Below are positions 1 to 8,859 of a stretch of DNA of 64,000 nucleotides, one piece after another (position 1 is the stretch's first letter; each line of letters begins with the position of its first letter). Made by a program: the position numbers and the translations under genes. Below the pieces are notes generated by a model. That model was not told the DNA's origin and ran no database searches. It saw only the letters and a program-made list of their open reading frames with translations. This stretch comes from Lolliginicoccus suaedae (lineage in GTDB: Bacteria; Actinomycetota; Actinomycetes; Mycobacteriales; Mycobacteriaceae), in contig NZ_VSSO01000001.1 of the NCBI RefSeq assembly GCF_008312885.1, forward strand, positions 186,001-250,000. Reading direction: 5' to 3'.

Positions 1-178
1 TCTCCGCGTGGATCTGTGCGGCGAGGACGCTGGCGCTGATGCCGGAGCATTGGGCGGCCGAGCGTTGCAGCCAGGGCTCGAAGCTTGCTGGCGCGTTGGC
101 GGATGCGGGGCTCGCGAGCGCGGCGGAGGCGGCGAGAGCGGCCACAGTGGTGCTGAGGACTGCTGTGATCTTCTTCAT
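1..178 (-). CDS. Secreted lytic transglycosylase-like protein, N-terminal part only
   Basis: The frame opens at an ATG at 178 on the minus strand and runs off the window edge, so only 59 residues are visible. They begin with a Lys-rich n-region, a hydrophobic core and a signal-peptidase site of the ASA type near residue 28. After a short spacer comes a segment reading CSGISASVLAAQIHAE, which resembles the start of the soluble lytic transglycosylase fold, where the catalytic Glu lies in a QIxxES motif. The product is therefore probably an exported peptidoglycan-cleaving enzyme. The catalytic core itself lies outside the window, so the family call rests on this short motif. It is divergent from the ABC exporter genes; 179-420 between them holds no gene I can support. 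Confidence 0.6.
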   Translation of the reverse strand, partial: MKKITAVLSTTVAALAASAALASPASANAPASFEPWLQRSAAQCSGISASVLAAQIHAE

Positions 179-420
179 GGCAGTGAGCAGCCTGACACGC
201 CGACTGCGATTCGGGATCGTTTTCAACACATTTTGATAACGGGTGGCGTGGTTTCCCGTGGTGGCGCGACAGCGCTTGCCGGGTGCTTGCCCAGCGTTAA
301 GTAGTGGAACTCTCAAATAGTGGACGGTGTGACGCTGGCTTCCCCGGCGGCGATACCCATGCTGTGCCGTCAACACCGTGAAACAATCGCCGGTGCGGCA
401 CACGCCAGGAAGGAGCCGCC

Positions 421-2154
421 ATGCTTATCGCCCTGCTGCGGACCTACCTGCCCCGCTACCGGCGCTCGATCACCGGGATCATCGCCCTGCAGTTCCTCGG
501 CGCCCTCGCGGCCCTGTTCCTGCCCAGCCTCAACGCCGACATCATCGACAACGGCGTCACCGAGGGCGACATCGCCTACATCATCCGCATCGGCGCCGTC
601 ATGCTCGCCGTGGCGCTCCTGCAGATCACCTGCACGATCAGCGCCGTCTATCTCGCCGCCCGCACCGCTACGTCCTTCGGGGCCGAGGTGCGCCGCGACG
701 TGTTCCGGCGCGTCACCGGCTTCTCCGCCCGCGAGATGGGCACCTTCGGCGCGCCCTCGCTGATCACCCGCAACACCAATGATGTCCTGCAGGTGCAGAC
801 GCTCGTGCTGATGAGCTTCACGATGCTCGTCATCGCGCCCATCATGGCGGTCGGTGGCATCATCATGGCGCTGCGCGAGGAACCGCGCCTGTCCTGGCTC
901 ATCGCGGTCAGTGTCCCCGCGCTCGCCATCGCCATGGGCACCATCATCGCCCGCATGATCCCCGGCTTCCGGGTGATGCAGTCCCGCATCGACGCGATCA
1001 ACCAGGTACTGCGCGAGCAGATCACCGGTGTACGGGTGGTCCGGGCCTTCGTCCGCGAGCCGTGGGAGTCCCGGCGCTTCGCCACCGCCAACGAGGCCCT
1101 GACCAACACCGCGCTCGGTGTCGGGCGGCTCCTGGCCCTCGCGTTCCCCATCGTCATGCTCATCATGAACATCACCTCGGTGGCCGTGATCTGGTTCGGT
1201 GGCATCGAGATCGACGAGGGCCGCATGCAAGTGGGCTCCCTGACCGCGATGCTCAGCTACCTGATCCTCATCCTCATGTCGATCATGATGGTGACCTTCA
1301 TGGCCTCCCAGGTGCCCCGCGCCGCCGTCAGCGCCGACCGCATCAGCGAGGTCCTGCGCACCGAGTCGACCATCGTCCGTGCCCCGGAGCCGCGCACCGA
1401 CCAGCCCCAGCCGGGCCGCATCGAGTTCCGCGACGTCGCCTTCCAGCACCCCGGGGCGGAGCAACCCGTACTCGAGCACATCACCTTCACCGTCGAGCCC
1501 GGGACCACCACCGCCATCATCGGCGCCACCGGATCGGGCAAGACCACCGTGCTGCAGCTCATCCCGCGCCTGATCGACGCCACCGAAGGGGTCATCGAGG
1601 TCGGTGGCACGAACTCCCGCGAGCTCGAGCCCACCGCGCTGCGCGCGAGCATCGGCTACGTCCCCCAGCGCGCGTTCCTGTTCTCCGGCACCATCTCCAG
1701 CAATCTGCGCTACGGGCGTGCCGACGCCACCGACGACGAGCTGTGGGACGCGCTGCGGATCGCCCAGGCCGAGGACTTCGTCCGAGCCCTGCCCCAGCAG
1801 CTCGACAGCCCCGTCAGCCAGGGCGGCACCACCTTCTCCGGCGGGCAGCGCCAACGCCTCGCCATCGCCCGCGCCCTTGTCCGCCAGCCCGGCATCTACC
1901 TGTTCGACGACTCGTTCTCCGCCCTCGACGTCGCCACCGATGCCCGGCTGCGGGCCGCGCTGGCCAGCCGCATCTCCCATGCCGCGGTGGTGCTCGTCGG
2001 CCAGCGCATCGCCACCATTCGCGACGCGCACCAGATCATCGTGCTCGACGCGGGGCGCATCGTCGGAATGGGAACGCACGAGCAACTGGTCGCGAGCTGC
2101 GGGGAGTACCGCGAAACAGTTGAGTCCCAGATGACAACGGAGGGGACCCCATGA
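421..2154 (+). CDS. ABC exporter half-transporter with degenerate ATP site
   Basis: A 577-residue fused permease-ATPase. Six membrane helices occupy roughly residues 1-310 and the nucleotide-binding domain the rest, with Walker A GATGSGKTT near 369 and signature FSGGQRQ near 473. Walker B reads YLFDDS near 494, so Asp replaces the catalytic Glu. The start is an ATG preceded by AAGGAG seven bases upstream. The stop overlaps the next gene's start by 4 bases, so the two products should form a heterodimer. Heterodimeric exporters of the TM287/288 and BmrCD type also carry one degenerate and one consensus ATP site, and the M. tuberculosis pair Rv1273c/Rv1272c is a likely relative. The substrate cannot be told from sequence; drug or lipid export is the usual role. 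Confidence 0.9.
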   Translation: MLIALLRTYLPRYRRSITGIIALQFLGALAALFLPSLNADIIDNGVTEGDIAYIIRIGAVMLAVALLQITCTISAVYLAARTATSFGAEVRRDVFRRVTGFSAREMGTFGAPSLITRNTNDVLQVQTLVLMSFTMLVIAPIMAVGGIIMALREEPRLSWLIAVSVPALAIAMGTIIARMIPGFRVMQSRIDAINQVLREQITGVRVVRAFVREPWESRRFATANEALTNTALGVGRLLALAFPIVMLIMNITSVAVIWFGGIEIDEGRMQVGSLTAMLSYLILILMSIMMVTFMASQVPRAAVSADRISEVLRTESTIVRAPEPRTDQPQPGRIEFRDVAFQHPGAEQPVLEHITFTVEPGTTTAIIGATGSGKTTVLQLIPRLIDATEGVIEVGGTNSRELEPTALRASIGYVPQRAFLFSGTISSNLRYGRADATDDELWDALRIAQAEDFVRALPQQLDSPVSQGGTTFSGGQRQRLAIARALVRQPGIYLFDDSFSALDVATDARLRAALASRISHAAVVLVGQRIATIRDAHQIIVLDAGRIVGMGTHEQLVASCGEYRETVESQMTTEGTP

Positions 2155-4091
2155 CCCGGCCCGGACCCATGGGTGGCGCCGCGGACAGCCGCGGCAACCC
2201 GAACGCCAAGGCCATGAGCTTCGGGCCCTCCACGCGGCGGCTGCTCGGGCTGCTCGCGCCGCAACGACTCGCGCTTACCGTCATCATCGCGCTGATCGTC
2301 GTATCGGTCCTGCTGAACGCGGTGGGACCGCGCATCCTCGGCCACGGCACCGACATCATCTTCAACGGCATCATCGGCAGGCGACTGCCCGACGGCTTGA
2401 CCCAGGCCCAAGCGGTCGAGCAACTGCGCCAGTCCGGCCAGGACACTTTCGCCGACATGGTCTCCGGCATGACCGTCACCCCCGGGCAGGGCATCGACTT
2501 CACCGCCCTCGGCCAGACCATGATCGTCGCGCTGCTGGTCTACCTCGTCGCCGCGACGTGCGCCTGGGGCGCTGCCTACCTGCTCAACACCGTGGTGCAG
2601 AACGTCATCCGGGGCCTGCGCGCCAGCATCGAGGCCAAGATTCACCGCGTACCGCTGGCCTACTTCGACCGCAACCAGCGCGGAGACACGCTCAGCCGCG
2701 TCACCAACGACATCGACAACCTCTCCCAGAGCCTGCAGCAGACCGTCAGCCAGATGCTCAACGCGATCCTGACCGTCGTCGCGGTGCTCGGCATGATGCT
2801 GTGGATCTCGCCCCTGCTCGCCGGGATCGCGCTGCTCACCGTGCCGGCCTCGCTGCTCGTCGCCGCAGTGATCATGCGGCGCGCCCAGCCGCACTTCGTG
2901 GGGCAGTGGCGCCACACCGGGTCGGTCAACGCGCACGTGGAGGAATCCCACACCGGCCACGAGCTGCTGCTCGCCTACGGGCAGGAGGACATCGCGCAGG
3001 CCCGCTTCGACGACCACAACGGCGAGCTGCGGCAATCCGCGTTCAAGGCACAGTTCCTGTCCGGGCTGATCATGCCGGTGATCATGTTCCTCGGCAACAT
3101 CAACTACGTCCTCGTCGCGGTGGTCGGCGGGATGCGCGTGGCCACCGGCGCAATGAGCCTTGGCGAGGTCCAGGCCTTCATCCAGTACTCGCGCCAGTTC
3201 ACCCAGCCGCTCTCGCAGCTCGCCTCGATGCTCAACGTGATGCAGTCCGGCGTTGCCTCCGCCGAGCGTGTCTTCGAGCTGCTCGACGCCGACGAGGAGC
3301 CAGCGGACGTGCCATCCGCGCCCGCGAGCGGTGGCCTCGCCAGCGACGGGCAGCGCGGCCGCGTCGAGTTCGATCATGTCTCCTTCCGCTACCACCCGGA
3401 CCAGCCGCTGATCGAGGACCTATCGCTGACCGTCGAGCCGGGTCACATGGTCGCCATCGTCGGCCCCACCGGGGCTGGCAAGACGACGCTCGTGAACCTG
3501 ATCATGCGGTTCTACGACGTCACCGGAGGATCGATCCGCATCGACGGCGTGGACATCCGCCGCATGCCCCGCGACGCCCTGCGCTCGCGCATCGGCATGG
3601 TCCTGCAGGACACCTGGCTGCTCGGCGGCAGCATCGCCGAGAACATTCGCTACGGCTCCGACCAGGCCACCGAGGAGGACGTGCTCGAAGCGGCCCAGGA
3701 GTCCTATGTCGATCGGTTTGCCCGCACGCTGCCCGATGGCTACGACACCATCCTCGGCGAGGACACCGGCACGGTCAGCGTGGGCGAGCAGCAGCTCATC
3801 ACCATCGCCCGCGCCTTCGCCGCCAAGCCGCAGATCCTCATCCTCGACGAGGCGACCAGTTCCGTCGATACCCGCACCGAGCTGCTCATCCAGCAGGCCA
3901 TGAGCCGCCTGCGCACCGACCGCACCGCGTTCGTCATCGCGCACCGCCTCTCCACGATCCGGGACGCTGACGTCATCCTTGTCATGGAGCAGGGGCGCAT
4001 CGTCGAGCAGGGCACGCACGATCAGCTGCTCGCCGCGCAGGGCGCCTACCACCGGCTGTACATGAGCCAGTTCGCCGGCGCCGAGACATAG
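2151..4091 (+). CDS. ABC exporter half-transporter, partner subunit with catalytic Glu
   Basis: A 646-residue permease-ATPase translationally coupled to the preceding half-transporter through an ATGA overlap. The N-terminal ~65 residues are polar. The membrane domain follows, with a 60-residue extracytoplasmic insertion after the first helix, and the nucleotide-binding domain starts near residue 405. Walker A is GPTGAGKTT (about 437) and Walker B ILILDEATS (about 565), with the catalytic Glu present. The signature is an atypical VSVGEQQ (about 542) in place of LSGGQ. In a head-to-tail NBD dimer this atypical signature would face the partner's Walker A, which pairs with the degenerate Walker B. 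The consensus ATP site would then form from this subunit's Walker motifs and the partner's FSGGQ. This matches known asymmetric exporters. Confidence 0.9.
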   Translation: MTRPGPMGGAADSRGNPNAKAMSFGPSTRRLLGLLAPQRLALTVIIALIVVSVLLNAVGPRILGHGTDIIFNGIIGRRLPDGLTQAQAVEQLRQSGQDTFADMVSGMTVTPGQGIDFTALGQTMIVALLVYLVAATCAWGAAYLLNTVVQNVIRGLRASIEAKIHRVPLAYFDRNQRGDTLSRVTNDIDNLSQSLQQTVSQMLNAILTVVAVLGMMLWISPLLAGIALLTVPASLLVAAVIMRRAQPHFVGQWRHTGSVNAHVEESHTGHELLLAYGQEDIAQARFDDHNGELRQSAFKAQFLSGLIMPVIMFLGNINYVLVAVVGGMRVATGAMSLGEVQAFIQYSRQFTQPLSQLASMLNVMQSGVASAERVFELLDADEEPADVPSAPASGGLASDGQRGRVEFDHVSFRYHPDQPLIEDLSLTVEPGHMVAIVGPTGAGKTTLVNLIMRFYDVTGGSIRIDGVDIRRMPRDALRSRIGMVLQDTWLLGGSIAENIRYGSDQATEEDVLEAAQESYVDRFARTLPDGYDTILGEDTGTVSVGEQQLITIARAFAAKPQILILDEATSSVDTRTELLIQQAMSRLRTDRTAFVIAHRLSTIRDADVILVMEQGRIVEQGTHDQLLAAQGAYHRLYMSQFAGAET

Positions 4092-4120
4092 CAGGGGCGG
4101 GCGCGCGGGTTGCCGCCGGT

Positions 4121-4179
4121 GGCTGCCGCTCTAGGCCGCTGGCTCCTGGCGGCGGCTGCCGCTCCAGACCGCTGGCTCC
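4121..4179. repeat. Two-copy 26-bp direct repeat
   Basis: Copies at 4121-4146 and 4154-4179 differ at two positions and are separated by seven bases. The unit is GC-rich (ggctgccgctc..., ending ggctcc). It lies just after the ABC exporter stop codon, between convergent genes. No function is visible; slipped-strand duplication of non-coding DNA is enough to explain it. Confidence 0.7.
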
Positions 4180-4193
4180 GCTCCTGGCCGCGA

Positions 4194-4237
4194 ACGCGAT
4201 AGAAGCCGTGGGTGCACCCAGGCAGTTTCTATCGCGT
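4194..4237. terminator. Nested inverted repeat between convergent genes
   Basis: Perfect 11-base arms (acgcgatagaa at 4194-4204, ttctatcgcgt at 4227-4237) enclose a perfect 10-base palindrome, gggtgcaccc, at 4210-4219. No T-run follows in either direction. Its position between the exporter (ending 4091) and the minus-strand SDR gene (ending 4343) suggests a bidirectional, intrinsic-like terminator. Confidence 0.55.
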
Positions 4238-4342
4238 CTGTCGATTTCAGGTGCGTTTGGCGCACGGCCTAGCGCTTTGGCGCAACGCGGCCAGGCGCCG
4301 GCACCAGGCCCCGCCAGCTCGGGCCCAGCCAGCCCCAGGCCC

Positions 4343-5833
4343 CTAGGTCGAGCGCTCCGCGGTGCGCGTCATGTTCTTGACCATGCCGCTGAAGATCACC
4401 CCGTGGAACGGCAGGATCGAGTACCAGTAGAGACGCCCGAACAGTCCCTTGGGGAAGAACACGGCACGTTGATCGAGCTGCGAGCCAGTTCCGGAGGGGT
4501 GGACGCGCATCTCCAGCCACGCGCCCCCGGGCACCTTCATCTCGGCGCGCAGCCGCAGCAGCCGGGGCGGCTCGATCTCCTCGACCCGCCACCAGTCCAG
4601 GGCTTCCCCCTTGTAGAGATGGCGGGCATCGCGCCGGCCCCGGCGCAGGCCAACACCACCGACCAGGCGGTCCATCCAGCCGCGGACCGACCACGCGAGG
4701 GGGAACGAGTACCAGCCGTTCTCGCCGCCGATGCCCTCGACGACTTCCCAGAGCTTCTCGGGCGGTGCCGAGCACTCCTGGCGGCGGATGTCGGTGTAGA
4801 CGGTCTCGCCCGACCAGTCCGGATCAGAAGGCAGCTTGTCCGCGGGAGCGTCGGGCACGGAAGCATTGGACCAGCGGGTCTCGACATCGCCATCGTCGAT
4901 GCGTTGCAACGCGAGCCGCACGGCACGGCGATAGGGAGTGAGGCCCTCGGCGGGGGGCGGCACGAAGTCCTTGATGTCGCTCTCGTGGGCGATCGCCTCG
5001 CATTGGAGCGATTCGATCAGTGGCATCGCCAACGCCTTGGGAACCGGGGTCACCAGGTTGATCCAGTGCCCGGCGAGGCGTGGGGTGAGGACGGGTACGA
5101 CGATCATGCGGCGGCGGGGGAGACCGGCGATCTCCCCGTAGGTCTGCATCATCTCCCCGTACTGCATCACGTCGGGCCCGCCGATATCGAACGTACGATT
5201 CTCGCCGGCCGCGGTGCTCAGGTCAGCGAGCGCGAGCAGGTAGTGCAACGCGTCGCGGACCGCGATCGGCTGGATGCGGTTCTTCACCCATTTCGGGGTG
5301 ACCATGACGGGCAGCCGATCGGTGAGGTGGCGGATCATCTCGAAGGACGCGGAGCCCGATCCGATGACCACACCGGCCTGCAGGACGATGGTGGGGACGG
5401 TGGAACCGAGCAGGATGTCGCCGACCTCGGCGCGGGAGCGCAAGTGGGGGGAGAGGTCGTCGCTGCTGGGATGCAGGCCACCGAGGTAGATGATGCGCTG
5501 AACCCCTGCTGCCTCGGCGGCGTGCACGAGATTGAGCGCGGACTGGCGCTCGGTGTCGGCGAAGCGCTTGTCGCCACCCATCGAGTGGACGAGGTAGTAG
5601 ATGACATCGATGCCCTGGCATGCCTCTTCGAGGCTGTGGATGTCGGTGAGGTCGCCCTGGACGATCTCGGCCTCGCGCGCCCAGGGCACGTCGCGGAGCT
5701 TCTCGGGCGTTCGGGCGAGGACGCGCACAGCGTTTCCCTGCTCGATCAGTCGGGGTGCGAGGCGGCCGCCGATGTAGCCAGTGGCGCCGGTGACGAGGCA
5801 TCGCGTGGTGTGTGCCGAGGAGGAGTCCGCCAT
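4343..5833 (-). CDS. SDR-type NAD(P)-binding protein with C-terminal DUF2867
   Basis: A 496-residue two-domain protein. Residues 10-300 form an atypical short-chain dehydrogenase/NmrA-like Rossmann domain with the nucleotide-binding motif GATGYIG at about residues 16-22. A YYLVHSM stretch and an IGGPDVM segment are typical of this NAD(P)-binding family. The remaining ~190 residues match the DUF2867 arrangement, a START-like fold rich in Trp and Arg. The substrate is unknown; relatives are annotated only as NAD(P)H-binding or epimerase-like proteins. A TAGCGT box at 5840-5845 sits six bases before the ATG, so the transcript is probably leaderless. The gene follows the TM2 gene on the same strand after 55 bases. 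Confidence 0.85.
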   Translation of the reverse strand: MADSSSAHTTRCLVTGATGYIGGRLAPRLIEQGNAVRVLARTPEKLRDVPWAREAEIVQGDLTDIHSLEEACQGIDVIYYLVHSMGGDKRFADTERQSALNLVHAAEAAGVQRIIYLGGLHPSSDDLSPHLRSRAEVGDILLGSTVPTIVLQAGVVIGSGSASFEMIRHLTDRLPVMVTPKWVKNRIQPIAVRDALHYLLALADLSTAAGENRTFDIGGPDVMQYGEMMQTYGEIAGLPRRRMIVVPVLTPRLAGHWINLVTPVPKALAMPLIESLQCEAIAHESDIKDFVPPPAEGLTPYRRAVRLALQRIDDGDVETRWSNASVPDAPADKLPSDPDWSGETVYTDIRRQECSAPPEKLWEVVEGIGGENGWYSFPLAWSVRGWMDRLVGGVGLRRGRRDARHLYKGEALDWWRVEEIEPPRLLRLRAEMKVPGGAWLEMRVHPSGTGSQLDQRAVFFPKGLFGRLYWYSILPFHGVIFSGMVKNMTRTAERST

Positions 5834-5839
5834 GCGACC

Positions 5840-5845
5840 ACGCTA
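5840..5845 (-). promoter_or_regulatory. -10 box for a leaderless SDR/DUF2867 transcript
   Basis: TAGCGT on the minus strand, six bases before the ATG at 5833, fits the actinobacterial TANNNT consensus. No ribosome-binding site lies between. No convincing -35 element was found. Confidence 0.45.
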
Positions 5846-5888
5846 CCGGGGCGATGGGGGAGAAGGGCGGTGAGGATGTGGTTTTCCG

Positions 5889-6284
5889 CTATGGGCGCAA
5901 CGGCCTGCCGGAGGCGTCGGCGCCGCCGTTGACGAGGATGACGATGCCATCGATGAGGCTCCACGCGTGGCCGAGCCCGCAGGTGAGCAGCGCGAGGATG
6001 AGCTGGAGGAGGCCGATGATGTAGTGGCCGGAGTAGAGGCGCCCGGCGCCAGGAATCAGGAGATTGAGCACGCCGACAGCGAGGTTGCCCCGGTCGGAGT
6101 AGGGGCGACCGGTATCGGGATCGTAGCCGTTCGGGGCGCCGGGCGTGCCAAAGATCTGGGCGTAGTCGGAGATCGTGAGCGGCTGGGTGTCGGGCTGCTC
6201 GTCGACCTCGCTCCGGCCCGCCGATCGGGGTGGCTGGCGCTCGGTGCGGCGTGCGCTGGGCTGGTGTGGTGGTTCCTCGGTCAC
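5889..6284 (-). CDS. TM2-domain membrane protein
   Basis: A 131-residue protein if started at the GTG at 6284; an upstream ATG at 6335 would add 17 residues that do not look like part of the family. Residues 1-60 are polar, rich in Pro, Gln and Arg. Residues ~63-125 form a TM2 domain: a YDPDTGRPYSDR segment, a Gly-rich turn (PGAGRLYSG), two membrane helices joined by a tight turn, and an acidic WSLIDGI motif in the second helix. TM2 proteins are small membrane proteins of unknown role. The gene lies 55 bases before the SDR/DUF2867 gene. Confidence 0.8.
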   Translation of the reverse strand: MTEEPPHQPSARRTERQPPRSAGRSEVDEQPDTQPLTISDYAQIFGTPGAPNGYDPDTGRPYSDRGNLAVGVLNLLIPGAGRLYSGHYIIGLLQLILALLTCGLGHAWSLIDGIVILVNGGADASGRPLRP

Positions 6285-6333
6285 GAGGGTTAAAGCTACG
6301 ACAATGACTGTGCGGTTTGCACCCTTTGGTGAC

Positions 6334-6374
6334 AAACCCCACGCCCTAGCGCAAATAGCTGTGACGTGGGGTTT
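6334..6374 (-). terminator. Stem-loop downstream of the AGCS symporter gene
   Basis: Ten-base perfect arms, aaaccccacg at 6334-6343 and cgtggggttt at 6365-6374, with a 21-base loop. A further outer pairing of gtgac (6329-6333) with gtcac (6381-6385) is possible. It lies about 40 bases past the AGCS stop codon. It also lies just upstream of the TM2 start, so it separates the two minus-strand genes. Confidence 0.6.
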
Positions 6375-6412
6375 AGTTTTGTCACACCCGGTGCAGTTAT
6401 TTCACCGCGAAA

Positions 6413-7843
6413 CTATTTCCGGGCACCAACCATGAATGCATCGACCTCCCGCGCGCTCGCGCGCAGCTCCGGATCGTTGGCCAGGTAATGCCTCGTCTCG
6501 CGCGCGACGAGACCGGAGAGCACCAGCAGGCCGATGAGGTTCGGAATGGCCATCAATCCATTCAGCACATCGGCGAATGTCCATACGAGCGTTAGCTGGG
6601 ATACCGCGCCCACGAAGACCATCACCGTGAATATCGCCCGATAAGGAGCGACGCCCCGGCGGCCCACGAGTCGCTCCACGCAACGCTCGCCATAGTACGA
6701 CCATCCCAGAATGGTCGAGAAAGCGAAGAACGCGATGCTCAGAGCCACGACGTAGTGGCCCCACTCGCCGGGGAGGCCCGCATCGAACGCATCAGCGGTC
6801 ATGGTGCCAGAAGCTTCGCGGTCGCCCTCCCACACGCCAGTGGTGATCAGCACCAGTCCGGTGAATGTCACCACGATGATCGTGTCGATGAAGGTCTGCG
6901 TCATCGAGACCAGGCCCTGGCGCACGGGATGCGTCGTCTTGGCCGCCGCGGCCGCGATGGCTGCCGAGCCCATGCCCGACTCATTGGAGAAGATGCCACG
7001 AGCCACGCCGAGCTGCAGCGCGTAGAGGAAGGCGGAGCCGAGGAGGCCGCCCATGGCGGACTGCCCGGTGAACGCCTCCGAGAAGATCATCCCGAACGCC
7101 CCCGGGATCGCGCTCGCGTTGAGCACCAGGATCAATGTGCCGCAGGCTAGGTACAGCACGATCATCATCGGCACGAACGCTGCGGTGACCCGGCCGATGG
7201 CCTTGATGCCGCCGATCAGGACCAGCCCGGTCAGCACGAACAGCACCAGGCCCGTGACCTGCGGCGAGATACCGAACGCGTTGTCCATCTGGGCGGCCAC
7301 CGCGTTGCTCTGCGTCATGTTGCCGATGCCGAACGACGCGAGCACCGCGAACACCGCGAACAGCAGGCTGAGCACGAGCCCGAAGCGGTTGGGGATGCCG
7401 CGGAACAGGTAGTACTGCGGGCCGCCGGACTGCTCGCCCTTGGCGTCGGTCACCCGGAAGCGCACGCCGAGGAAAGCCTCCGAGTACTTGCTCGCCATGC
7501 CGACCAGCGCGGTCACCCACATCCAGAACAGGGCACCCGGACCGCCGAGGCCGATGGCTGCGGCCACGCCCACGATGTTGCCGACGCCCACCGTGGCGGC
7601 CAGCGCGGTGGTCAAGGCCTGGTACTGGGAGATGTCCCCGGTGCCGCCCTCGTCATGCCGCTCGATCAGCGCGAGCCGCAGCGCCGGGCCCAGCTTCCGG
7701 AACTGCAGGCCGCCGAGGCGGATGGTCAGGTACAGGCCGGTGCCGAGCAGCAGGGGGATCAGCAGCCACGGGCCCCACACGTAGCCGGAGACTGTGCCGA
7801 GCGCGGACTCGAGCGCATCGGCGAACTCTGCGATGTTGGACAT
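6413..7843 (-). CDS. AGCS-family sodium:alanine/glycine symporter
   Basis: A 476-residue polytopic membrane protein of the alanine or glycine:cation symporter family, which imports small neutral amino acids with Na+. About ten to eleven hydrophobic helices are visible. Family landmarks are the GNIVGVAAAIGLGGPGALFW region after the second helix, SGGPQYYLFRG in the following loop and IFSNESGMGSAA in the second half. The ATG at 7843 was chosen because the family alignment begins there and a TATACA box lies eight bases upstream. The open frame extends 54 codons further, but that part is not protein-like. A stem-loop follows the stop codon. Confidence 0.92.
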   Translation of the reverse strand: MSNIAEFADALESALGTVSGYVWGPWLLIPLLLGTGLYLTIRLGGLQFRKLGPALRLALIERHDEGGTGDISQYQALTTALAATVGVGNIVGVAAAIGLGGPGALFWMWVTALVGMASKYSEAFLGVRFRVTDAKGEQSGGPQYYLFRGIPNRFGLVLSLLFAVFAVLASFGIGNMTQSNAVAAQMDNAFGISPQVTGLVLFVLTGLVLIGGIKAIGRVTAAFVPMMIVLYLACGTLILVLNASAIPGAFGMIFSEAFTGQSAMGGLLGSAFLYALQLGVARGIFSNESGMGSAAIAAAAAKTTHPVRQGLVSMTQTFIDTIIVVTFTGLVLITTGVWEGDREASGTMTADAFDAGLPGEWGHYVVALSIAFFAFSTILGWSYYGERCVERLVGRRGVAPYRAIFTVMVFVGAVSQLTLVWTFADVLNGLMAIPNLIGLLVLSGLVARETRHYLANDPELRASAREVDAFMVGARK

Positions 7844-7973
7844 TGCTGAAATGTATACGCGTGGTGTCACGGTCGCGATTCGAACCGGCCACCAACTGTG
7901 AAAACCATGTGAGGTCGGCGTTAACCCCGGCCACTGATCGCGCCGACCGCTCCGCACCGGCACACTGGACGGC

Positions 7974-8798
7974 ATGAGACCGCACCGCCAGAACCACCCC
8001 AGCACGCCCGCGGCGCGCTACCTGGAACTGCCGCGGCCGCGTGCCTTCGCCCACCGTGGCTGGCACATCGGTGAATGGGACGGGCTGGAGAACACCCTGG
8101 CCGCCATGCGCGCCGCCACCGACCACGGCTACCGGTACATCGAGATCGATGTGCACGCGACCAGCGACGGCGTGGTGATCGTCCACCACGACGACACCCT
8201 TGCCCGCGTCACGGGGTCGCAGGGCTCGGTGCGCGACCTTGCCTGGTCCGAGCTCGCCGACGTGCGCGTCCATGGCCGGGAGGCCGTCACGCGCCTCGAT
8301 GCGGCCCTTCGGGAACTGCCCACCGCCCGGTTCAACATCGATATCAAGTCCGACGCCGCGGTCGAGCCCTTCGTCGCGACCATCGACGAGGCTGGCGCGC
8401 GGCATCGTGTCAGCATCGCGTCGTTCTCCACGCGGAGGCTGCACCGGTTGCGCCGGCTGTTCTCCCGGGGTGGCGAGCTGCCCGCTGCCGCGCTCACCAG
8501 GCTCGGCGTCGCTGCGGTCTGGGCAGGCTCGCGGCTGGCGCCGCTGCGACCACCCCTGGGCCTGCTCCGCAAGGTGGCGTGGGGGCACATGGCCCAGGTG
8601 CCGCTGATCTATCGGGGCCGGACAGTGGTCGATCAACGATTCGTCGATCTCTGCCACGACCTGGGCATCGAAGTTCATGCGTGGACCATCAACGACGCGG
8701 CGGAGATGCATCGACTGCTCGACCTCGGTCTCGATGGCATCGTCACCGACCGGCCCGACACGCTCACCGCCGTGCTTGCCGAGCGGCCGCAGCGCTAG
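7974..8798 (+). CDS. Glycerophosphodiester phosphodiesterase (GDPD)
   Basis: A 274-residue GDPD TIM-barrel enzyme. It hydrolyses glycerophosphodiesters to glycerol-3-phosphate and an alcohol. Visible active-site elements are FAHRGW (His-Arg catalytic pair), the LENT metal-binding Glu, the YIEIDVHATSDG metal ligands and the VIVHHDDTL catalytic His. C-terminal landmarks are VHAWTIND and GIVTDRPD. No signal peptide is seen, so the enzyme is probably cytoplasmic. It is divergent from the symporter gene and 61 bases upstream of a DUF2993 gene on the same strand. Confidence 0.92.
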   Translation: MRPHRQNHPSTPAARYLELPRPRAFAHRGWHIGEWDGLENTLAAMRAATDHGYRYIEIDVHATSDGVVIVHHDDTLARVTGSQGSVRDLAWSELADVRVHGREAVTRLDAALRELPTARFNIDIKSDAAVEPFVATIDEAGARHRVSIASFSTRRLHRLRRLFSRGGELPAAALTRLGVAAVWAGSRLAPLRPPLGLLRKVAWGHMAQVPLIYRGRTVVDQRFVDLCHDLGIEVHAWTINDAAEMHRLLDLGLDGIVTDRPDTLTAVLAERPQR

Positions 8799-8859
8799 CC
8801 GTGCCCGCTCGATAGCTACCGGCCTCACGCCACACCACTGGAAACAGGAAGGAACACGC

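Noticed and set aside
4208-5932. 574-codon plus-strand frame opposite the SDR/DUF2867 gene
   Set aside because: It is a shadow of the conserved SDR frame; the composition is Asp/Gly/His-rich and has no motifs.
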